This document shows, piece by piece, positions 24,780 to 32,500 of a stretch of DNA of 32,500 nucleotides. Each line of letters starts with the position of its first letter. Position 1 is the first letter of the stretch. The translations under genes were made by a program, and so were the position numbers. The notes beneath the pieces were generated by a model. It saw only the letters and a program-made list of their open reading frames with translations, was not told the origin of the DNA and did no database searches. The stretch comes from Symbiodinium natans (Eukaryota; Sar; Dinophyceae; Suessiales; Symbiodiniaceae): NCBI GenBank assembly GCA_905221605.1, contig CAJNDS010000224.1, forward strand, positions 871,585 to 904,084, given 5' to 3'.

Positions 24780-25815
24780 ATGATTGTGAAGATGATGCTG
24801 CTGAAGCAGCGGATGAGTTACTTACCGTACTTGTTGCACTTTGGTTCATGGTGTGGCTGTCATGCAAAATGCGACCGGAAGTACGGCAGAATTCGCGACC
24901 ACTCACTGTGAGGTGCGGCGCATACTTGTTAGGAGGCATACTTCTCTTAAAGCTTCGGGCCGTGCAACTTGAGAAGATGCGCAATTTAAGGCTTAGCAGC
25001 AACAGCTCCGAGCGAGAAAAACTGGCTACTGGGCGAAGGCTGGGAGCGAAAACGACCAAAGGGAGGAACAAGCCTGAAGCAAAGCGAGGACACTCGTCCC
25101 GTTCTTTTCTCGGTTTGCCTCTTCAAGTGCAGGCTCCGACGGAATCTGCTGGAGGTGTCGCCGGCAGAGTGGATGCTTGAGCTGCAAGGGGCCCTCAGGT
25201 ATCATTGTTATTATGGAGGCCAAGCCTCGCATTTTTTGGAAACTGTTTTGCAGTTTTGCCCTAAAACCCTGGCAGGAGAGAAGTGAGCATGAGGACCTGG
25301 CCGCCAAAGGGACAGCTGGAAACCTGCAGTGGTTGAACAAACTGTTTTGCCCTCAGCCGTGTCAGGAGCAAAGCCGAGCCTGAGAGAAGCTCTGTGCCTG
25401 AGTTTTTGGAAGTTGCGCAGGAACAAAAACGGTGCCCAAACTCAAGAATCTTTCGCAAAAAAGCTGCGATCGTAGCGGTTGAGTTCGCAGAACAATTCCG
25501 GGAAACTTTGTGATTCTACCGGACTGCTCGTATAAACCGGTCGCCACATCCGCCGAGGCCTTGGGCCGTAGGTGTATGGGTAGCACAAAGCAGGCACTCC
25601 CCAACACCTTCTGCCCCTCATTTTTGCCACTTTTTTCGCTGAAATGGGTACCCTCATGTACCCTCCCTAGCCAACACGTGTGCGGAAGGTGACCGTGCAT
25701 CCGGACCAGAGGGAGCTTGGGCTGCCCCCCACCTCCCACCTTTATCCCCCCCTGGTGCAGCTGCAGTTCAGGGTGCCACATGCAGCCACTCAATGGCAAC
25801 TCTTGTCAACAAGGC

Positions 25816-25986
25816 CTGCACGCCATAGGCCTGATCAACGCCGCTGGTCCCGCGCACGCTCGTCCACTGGTGCGCCCCACTGCTGTCAAACATCATGAGG
25901 AAGGCATCAGCGTCACCCGCATTCACATGGTTGTCCAGGCTCCCGGATGTGTGGCCTGCCAACCAGATATTGCCTTCGTTATCCAC
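25816..25986 (-). CDS. Beta-propeller gene, exon 7 (one full SBBP repeat, 57 codons)
   Basis: From VDNEGNIWLAGHTSG to DQAYGVQ, with the core MMFDSSGAHQWTSVRG. Acceptor CCGAG|GTG, donor CAG|GCCTTG, phase 0 on both sides. The 2.1-kb intron that follows is the longest in the gene. Confidence 0.88.
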
Positions 25987-26407
25987 CTCGGCCAAGGACC
26001 AAGAACTTGGGACCAAAAGGCAACGGGATGCTCTGAGAGGACTGGCATGCTACATGAAATATAACAGCATGGTCTAAATAGCCATGCAACCGCTTACTTG
26101 ACGGCTCATCATACGTTTGTAGCGGTACTTGTCGGCTTGATATGGTGGGCATAGGCCAAAAGCTAAAAGCGCATGCAATCATTGCGATGGAAAGGTGGCT
26201 CGTGTCGGAAAGGTTAGACGGGGCGAGGAAGGTGAAGCCTCTTGAGTTCTGGGTCCTGAAGCTCGTGTCCTGATCTTGGAATTTCCTTCGTGAACTTCGG
26301 CATGGAGTTTCTAGGGGTCTGAATTCCCAAAGGACTGTCTCAAAATGTCTTCATCACACACGCACTGCACAAGCCTCCATTGACTTCAAAACTCTTTCTG
26401 CACGGGC

Positions 26408-26578
26408 CTCCATTGCATGAACTTGGTCGCTGTCGGCGGTCCCACGCACAGTTGTCCATTGCCATGCTCCGCTACTGTCAAACTTCATGAGCAGGATATC
26501 GTCGGAACCCGCGTTGGGCTGGCCGTCCACCGTGCCGGCTGTGTAGCCAGCCAAGAAGACATTGTCGCCACTATCCAC
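26408..26578 (-). CDS. Beta-propeller gene, exon 6 (one full SBBP repeat, 57 codons)
   Basis: From VDSGDNVFLAGYTAG to DQVHAME, with LLMKFDSSGAWQWTTVRG in the centre. Acceptor CCGAG|GTG, donor GAG|GCCCGT. The AGYTAG turn and KFDSSG strand are close to the SBBP consensus. Confidence 0.9.
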
Positions 26579-27432
26579 CTCGGTCACAAAACAGCCAGAC
26601 TTGGACAGAAAAACGGCCTGGCGAAGAGTATGCTTGCGAAGATGAACAAATAGATGTACTTTTCCTACTTGAGCAAGGACAGGCTTGCAGCCACAAACCT
26701 GAAAGCCAAGCTCAATCGAAGAAAAACAAATCAGGCCTTGCCGGAATCTTCACGAATCCACCCTCCATTTTCTTAGTGATTTTGAAGGCCGTTCCCTAGA
26801 GGGAGTCCGGCCAATGATTTCATATCTAGTCAGCTGAGACTGTTTGGGTGCGCTGTTTAAGATGTTGAGCCCTTGTCTTTAACACTTTGGGCTTAGGGCC
26901 CTTTGCTGTATGGGGTTCCATGGAACGGCTTGCAACTTACTTCTGGCCCATGATGCAATTGTTGCTTCTTCGGATTCACGGCTTGCGCTCGTTTTAGGAA
27001 CGAGGGCTTGCTGGCCATCATGCGGAATCTCTAGGCTTGGGGCTTGCGTTTCCTGGCGGGTTCTTTGGAGATTTTTACTTTTTCCCTTCGGCTATTCGGC
27101 CCATTCGGCATGTGGGGTGTGCTTGCAGCCTGCGGGTCTTCCGTTCAGGGTCTGTAGGTTCGGCACTCTGGGCCTCATTTCTGCTTCTTTCAGAGTTCAG
27201 CGGTTCGAGGATGAAAGGCGGCGGCTCCATTCATTCGTGGCCCGTGAAAAGAGCTGCTCTGCACCGAAAAGATGTCCAGGTTTGTGTAGGTTTTTGCCAG
27301 CCATCACGAGTGCTCCCGCAAAAGACTACAGGTTAGTAAGCCAGCACACGGTCACAAGCAACGCAAGATCACTCGAACTGTGTCACTCAGTCATAGTGCA
27401 GACATAGCAATCCAGACCTTTCCTGACCCTGC

Positions 27433-27603
27433 CTTTATGGCGAAAGCAAAGTCGTTGGCACTGCCCCCGCGCAGGGTTGTCGACTGCCACACGCCACTGC
27501 TGTCAAACTTCACCAAACAGACATCGTATGCACCTTGGTGGCTCTGGCCATCGACCACGCCGCCCGCAATGCCCGTCACAAGGATGTCGCCCGCACTGTT
27601 CAC
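27433..27603 (-). CDS. Beta-propeller gene, exon 5 (one full SBBP repeat, 57 codons)
   Basis: From VNSAGDILVTGIAGG to NDFAFAIK. Most divergent blade: the usual QWT is QST, and the first strand has Asn for Asp. Acceptor CCCAG|GTG, donor AAG|GCAGGG. Confidence 0.87.
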
Positions 27604-28027
27604 CTGGGTGAGGGTGAAATGGGTGAAAACATGTACACCCGAGAGAAGGGTATGGACCGATGAGGCAAGACGGGGACATGCAAATTGAAGAGCCAAGCGA
27701 AACTCATGCGAGCACGTTCACACTTCTGTAGACAGAATTTTTCTTTCTGGCAGACGCCAGATGATCTGTAAGGTGCCGAAGCAGGAAGAACACTGCGAAT
27801 AGTGAGATGTTGCTGCTGCACTTCATGAACACACGTAAGCCCCAAGTCGGCCTTGCCGTAAGTCTAAAGCCGGATGCAAGGTACCAGGAAGTCAAGTACA
27901 ACCCATCATAATCGTTGCAATATGCTGCCAACCAGAGCTGAAGAATACCATGTCATCCCACCCACCATACATCAACTTAGTTGTTTCGGGTATCGATAAG
28001 AACTGCAACTCTCTCAGTGCATCGGGC

Positions 28028-28201
28028 CTGCAGGGCTTTCGCATACTCGTTGCTGCTCGAGCCCCCACGAGTTCTCGTCCACTGGTGCGCCCCGCTGCTG
28101 TCAAACTTCATGAGAAGGAAATCGGCGCCACCCGCATTCCCGGTGCCGTCTATGATGCCGGCTGTGTGGCCCGCCACAAAAACATTGCCTGAGTCATCAA
28201 C
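28028..28201 (-). CDS. Beta-propeller gene, exon 4 (one full SBBP repeat, 58 codons)
   Basis: From VDDSGNVFVAGHTAG to NEYAKALQ; one codon longer than the others because of an extra Ser in the GGSSSNEYA loop. Acceptor CGCAG|GTT, donor CAG|GCCCGA. Confidence 0.9.
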
Positions 28202-29298
28202 CTGCGGGTCTAATGCGAGAAAACCCCGCGAGGTGAGAAAAGTAGGGATTCGCTCTTGCTTGAGAAAAGACAAGTTCAGAAAAGCCGGAATGGCAAAACC
28301 TTGACATCACATTTCTGGCTGTCGTGTCACATTTCAAAGACCTCAAGTTCTTGGCGGTCCTACAGTTTTTTGGCCCCTAACACGAAATGCTGCTCAGTAT
28401 CTGCTCAGTTCACCTCTCTGGCATTCCTCCATGCAACACGCGCTGTCGTTGAATTCGCGGAGTTCGCGGTCGCATGGGACAGGAAGCGCTCCCTAAGTCC
28501 ATGAGCCCTTTGCGAAAGAAAGCTGTTGCCAACGCCTCTTGCATCTCATGCGAGGCCGGGTTGAACTCTGGCACCCTTAAGAGACCGGAATTCGTACCCA
28601 GCAGGTGCGCGCCGAATGAAAGGTTTCCGGACTACGAGTAGCTCGTGAGCGCCTGACTTCTGCCGGCCCGCAAGTGGGCCAAGCATATATTGGGATTCAG
28701 CTCAGCCGAATACAATTCTCCAAGATGAACGTGTCTCCAACAAGAGAACTAGAAGAGCGCAAGGATAGCCGTGGCAACAGTCTACTACAGGTAGATGTGC
28801 TGGTGCTACTTGATCGCCACCTCCCCTGCCGTGCAGGCTCTGAGAACTGCATCACGCAGCAACCATGAACGACAAACACCGCCAATGAGTTCAGGGGGGA
28901 TGTTCAAAGTCAGCGCGCTGTCATTCACCGCCGCGCTGGGGGCCACATAGCTCAAGCTCGATGCGAAACGCCAGGAAAGAATAAGAACCCAAGAGGTTTG
29001 ACGCCCTTTTGAGTGATGAAATCTGCGAAAATGCGGCAAGACAGCGTGCAGCAAGAGAGCACACAAGGAGGGAGGCTCCATCACAAGCTTGACCCGCACA
29101 TGCGCGAAAAGCCCCCGAACGTGCGACAAGGCCTGAGCCCACGGTGGAACTAAGCGGATGATAAGAAGTGTCACTGTGGCACATGTTGGCATCACGCTGA
29201 ACATGCCATTTTCTGAAATCCGTATCAGCTACACTGCCGACCATATCAGGCGGATCTACATGTGTGAAGGGAGCAGGGCAACTTGTCGCAACTCCGGC

Positions 29299-29469
29299 CT
29301 GCAGGCCGTAGACCGCGTTGCCGACGGCGCTCCCGCGAAGGGTGGTCCACTGATGGGATCCACTGCTGTCGAACCTCATGAGGAGGACGTCATAGCCGCC
29401 CACGAGGCTGATCCCATCCACGCTGCCGTAGGTGAGGCCCGCGACATGGGCATTCCCTGCGCCATCCAC
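29299..29469 (-). CDS. Beta-propeller gene, exon 3 (one full SBBP repeat, 57 codons)
   Basis: From VDGAGNAHVAGLTYG to NAVYGLQ, with LLMRFDSSGSHQWTTLRG. Acceptor CCAAG|GTG, donor CAG|GCCGGA. The intron after it (1,097 nt) contains a minus-strand open frame without recognisable domain. Confidence 0.9.
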
Positions 29470-30157
29470 CTTGGGTTTGTAGGATTTTGTAGGTTTAGGA
29501 CCAAGTTTAGGACCTTTTAGGGCAGCTCCACCCCGCTGCATTGCGAGCAGTCAACCAGGTCTCACAAGTTCGACACACAAAAGTTCGGGAAGGAGACATT
29601 GCAGCCAATACAATGCCACATCCGCACACGACGTTGCAAAAGCCTTATACCAGGACCCCGAGATTGGATAGCTTCTTGCGCTTGCTCACATACCCTTAAT
29701 CTACAAGGGAGAGCTTCAACTGACTGCAGAGGGTTCGGTCCATCCTTCTGGGAAGCTTCTTTTGATTTTGTTGGTTCTTGCTACACAAATCGCGTTTTTC
29801 TCTAAGTCGTAGTGAGTCATTGTGGGGCTTCTCCTTTGGCGCAGGAAAGCCGATGCCGCCAGCCTGCCCTAACGAGCCAAGCCAAGCCAACTCAATGCCC
29901 TTGTGCGCGAGGTCTCCTGCTGACCCGACTTTCGTAATTTGGTTTCGTTCCATGTTTACGTGTATCGGCTTGGCACCCCGCCCATCCCCCCACTTCCCAT
30001 GGTATCCACAGCCACGCTGGCCATCATCCTGAACCCCAGCGGACCATATCGGACCCGTGGCACGATAACCGCAACAAGAACAATGCAGATTCCCAGCATG
30101 AAGGCCCTGGAAGTAGAGCAACTCGCCAAATGAAAGCAAATCTCTGATCGATCGGGC

Positions 30158-30328
30158 CTGCAGCGCATGCAGCTGATCGCTCGCCGTCCCACCCCTTTGA
30201 GATATCCACTGCGTTGTCCCACTGCTGTCCGCCTTTATCAAACAGACGTCCTCGGCCCCCGCGTTGGTGTAAACATCCAAGCTGCCGGTCGTGTAACCCG
30301 CCGCCCAAGCGTTGCCGGCGCTGTCAAC
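30158..30328 (-). CDS. Beta-propeller gene, exon 2 (one full SBBP repeat, 57 codons)
   Basis: From VDSAGNAWAAGYTTG to DQLHALQ, with LIKADSSGTTQWISQRGG. Acceptor GCAAAG|GTT, donor CAG|GCCCGA. It joins exon 1 so that the exon 1 ending ALQ runs into VDSAGN, the usual SBBP repeat junction. Confidence 0.9.
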
Positions 30329-30401
30329 CTTTGCCAAACGACGCGACGGGGGAAAGGTCATGTAGGTGGTGGAGGCATCTCAACACCACATATACAGACC
30401 T

Positions 30402-30422
30402 CACACACACACACACACACAC
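30402..30422. repeat. Short (CA)n tract in intron 1
   Basis: About ten CA units within the first intron of the propeller gene. Confidence 0.9.
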
Positions 30423-30957
30423 ATGCGACGCAAGAACCTGTAATTCAAGGACAAATGGAAATGGGAGACCGTCTCACAACACATTAATCTGGAGGCAGCC
30501 CCCTTGGCTTTCGGAACAGTCTCGGGCCCTCCTAGGTATTGAGGTTTCCTGACACGAGCAACGCAAGCTCATGGCACTTCTGTGGTGCATTTAAGCTAAA
30601 AGGTTCAACTCGAATTTAATCTTGCATACGGAGCCCCTGCAAGTATCTCATGCAAAGCAAGTGTATCATGCAAAATCCTAGAAGTGTCCACTTCTGCAAA
30701 GATGTTTTAGTTGGCAGGAGATGCTTTATCCCTAATTTGCGTTAGAAGTATGGGGGCTTCTTTTTGTGAAGGGGGCCCCTCCCTCCCTTGTTTGCTCCTC
30801 TTAAAACACCTACTCGCAAGTTCCGAACGTCCCAAATTCCAGCAATCCAAGACATGCCAGGAATACACTGATGCGACTGCACGATGTTTTGCCTGTGCTG
30901 CCTGCACTACTTCGAAATCTCGTCCAGTCCCCACCCTCCCATGCTCCATAGTCAGGC

Positions 30958-31080
30958 CTGCAGGGCCGTTGCGTACTCATTGCCGCTTCCCCCAAACAAC
31001 TTGGTCCATTGCCACACCAACTCACCTCTGGCGGGCCAGAACAGGACTCCATAGAGTGCGATGTGCATCATCATCGCCAT
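30958..31080 (-). CDS. Beta-propeller (SBBP repeat) gene, exon 1
   Basis: 41 codons from ATG 31080, with an in-frame TAA 30 nt upstream (31110-31108). The N-terminus MAMMMHIALYGVLFW is hydrophobic and could be a weak signal peptide or anchor. It is followed by LVWQWTKLFGG and NEYATALQ, the C-terminal half of an SBBP blade. Donor CAG|GCCTGAC. With exons 2-8 the predicted protein is about 524 aa and consists mostly of SBBP repeats (Pfam family of beta-propeller repeats best known from bacterial surface or secreted proteins). All introns are phase 0 at the same place in the repeat. Function is unknown; such propellers usually act as binding or scaffold modules. ATG choice is uncertain because four Met codons are clustered and an earlier exon cannot be excluded. 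Confidence 0.72.
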
Positions 31081-31110
31081 TGCTCTCCCGAGCACAGAGT
31101 TATTCACTTA

Positions 31111-31424
31111 TTCCGCTGTGTCTGTCGAAAATATTTTCTTCCACTTCGCCAGCGGTCCCTGTCCCTCGCCGGTAGGCGAGCCTCAGTTTACCAGCACTGC
31201 GGGTATGTCGGCGACATGTGGAAAGCAAGGCAACTCAATTGGTGGCTAACACGTGAAATGGCATGGACTTCTGTGTGCTGTACTACTGTCTGGTCGGTTA
31301 CGAATCACACCCGCCTTGACGCGCCAAGACGAATACGGCGAAGCGGCATGACCGTACAAATTCAGCAAAACATAAATACTCAAATAGATGACCTTGTGCG
31401 GAGCTGAAACGTGGTTCTATGATC
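31111..31424. other. Upstream of the propeller gene, nothing recognised
   Basis: TTTTCGACAG on the minus strand (about 31120-31130) could be a trans-splice acceptor for the spliced leader, but no leader or promoter motif can be assigned with confidence. Confidence 0.35.
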
Positions 31425-31496
31425 ACCCTAAACCCTAAACCCTAAACCCTAAACCCTAAACCCTAAACCCTAAACCCTAAACCCTAAACCCTAAAC
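31425..31496 (-). repeat. Interstitial telomere-like array (CCCTAAA)n
   Basis: About ten perfect CCCTAAA units, ending in CCGTGATG. Same orientation as the arrays at 12.3 kb and flanking the retrotransposon. Confidence 0.97.
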
Positions 31497-32197
31497 CGTG
31501 ATGTTGAGGCCTAGTTCAGAGAGAAGGCAGGCATGGCCAATCTGCCACGCGCCCATGGATTCTCATGTGCCATGTGCTTGAGCCAACGGTCTTGGAGACG
31601 GGAAACCCATGGAAGTACCAAACGACGTGGTGGCGTTCAGATGTTCTGCTCAACAAATAGAAGGGTGCGCAAGATCACATCCGCGGGCTGGAATATGAAA
31701 CGCCAAGAAGCTGCGGAAGATCGAAGCACGCGCGGTTTGCAGGGTTGTTGAGAGGAAAGCGCTTAAATGGAGGCCCAAACGAAACTGAGGGCGGTGGAAG
31801 AGATTTCTGCCGCATGAGTTTGATGGGATTGCGCGGCGGCAATGGGGTCCGTCTGCCGTGACTACGGTTCAGAGACATCGCATAAAACACTGTTTAGACA
31901 GACGATGCCTAGCTTCCAAGGAATTCAGCCGAAGCCGATGCGATGCATTGAGAACCACCTGTCCGCAAAATCCCTAACTGAACTTGAACAGGCCTCCGAA
32001 GGTTTAGGATTCTAGCGTCTCAGGGTTAAGGTTTGTTCACCGAGCAAAACTAAACGTATGTGGCGATTAGCCACATAGGATATAGCAGGCACTCCAGAAA
32101 AATCAGACCGGACGGAAAAGAAGCCTTTCTTCGCTGGCGCAAATAGTCCAAGTCGGGCAACCGGCGGTGATGCGCGCAGGTGGATGAACCGCCAGCC
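31497..32197. other. No gene recognised
   Basis: No recognisable open frame, repeat or RNA gene. Confidence 0.4.
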
Positions 32198-32500
32198 TCA
32201 ACACGGATTGCAGCTCGAGCACATAAGCAAGCATGTTGGACCAGATCGGTGGGTTCTGGACAGTGTGAGTGTGCCAGTGGGATCCGGTATGTGAATGTGA
32301 GTGTGGCAGCGCAAAGCTGTCAGGCAGCGAAAGTGTTCCTCCCGAAGTTCCATGACGACCTTCTGAAACTGATAAGGGGTGGCATAGATCCTTAAATATT
32401 TCCCAGGATTAGTATAGAAGGCATTAAGGAGCCTGTGCTTGTTAAGCAAATTGTGAATCCTGAAGGCTTCTTCCTTCTTGTCATTGGAATCAATGGAGTA
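32198..32500 (-). CDS. Possible exon entering from the right edge, unidentified
   Basis: The minus frame is open from the window edge (YSIDSNDKKEEAFRIHNLL...) to a stop at 32198. The first 65-70 codons look like a real protein: mixed charged and hydrophobic helical composition (LLNKHRLLNAFYTNPGKY, YQFQKVVMELREEHFRCL), unlike nearby non-coding frames. Composition changes after about 32300, so the exon probably ends there, but no unique donor can be chosen. Family not recognised. Confidence 0.35.
   Translation of the reverse strand, partial: YSIDSNDKKEEAFRIHNLLNKHRLLNAFYTNPGKYLRIYATPYQFQKVVMELREEHFRCLTALRCHTHIHIPDPTGTLTLSRTHRSGPTCLLMCSSCNPC

Noticed and set aside
28806-29204. 132-codon minus frame in intron 3
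   Set aside because: No SBBP pattern or other domain; flanking exons already join in phase without it.

Overview
The window looks like a nuclear fragment from a dinoflagellate, most likely a Symbiodiniaceae-type alga. Plant-type telomere-like repeats (TTTAGGG) occur as interstitial arrays, introns have GC donors and AG|G acceptors, simple-sequence tracts are abundant, and there is a large Ty1/copia-type retroelement. All the convincing coding sequence lies on the minus strand. No rRNA, tRNA, CRISPR or bacterial-type operon was recognised. The organism call is an inference.

Left part (1-5180): three minus-strand reading frames. A 537-aa Trp/Gln/Pro-rich ORF comes first, then a 451-aa ORF with an Arg/Ser-rich N-terminus and a coiled coil. 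In the same frame, after a single UGA in the context UGA-CUAG, a frame runs off the left edge of the window. It encodes an N-terminal GIY-YIG nuclease and a CxC motif, the layout reported for N-terminal-endonuclease Penelope-like retroelements. Its reverse transcriptase would lie outside the window.

Middle (5.2-13.9 kb): no recognisable gene. It holds a 66-bp tandem repeat split by a G-rich insert, a long CA tract, a roughly 470-bp CTA tract, two minisatellites and two telomere-like arrays in opposite orientations.

13,883-21,571 (minus): a structurally complete 7.69-kb Ty1/copia-type retrotransposon. It has identical 136-bp LTRs, an initiator-tRNA-Met-like primer site, a polypurine tract, an intact gag-pol of 1,861 aa and a small downstream ORF for a membrane/zinc-type protein. 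It is inserted in a telomere-like array with a TAAAC target duplication that leaves the array in register. Its leader of about 1.5 kb has no ATG in any sense frame but carries a 403-codon open frame. The element also holds eight same-orientation copies of a small hairpin (loop GTGAYA) whose stem bases covary.

23,294-31,080 (minus): an eight-exon gene for a beta-propeller of the SBBP repeat type. Six exons each encode one full repeat. Exons 1 and 8 encode complementary halves of a seventh, consistent with a closed seven-bladed propeller. All seven introns are phase 0 and can be read as GC-AG. A Thr/Ser-rich open frame lies downstream at 21.9-22.7 kb. The right end holds another telomere-like array and what may be an unidentified exon entering from the right edge.
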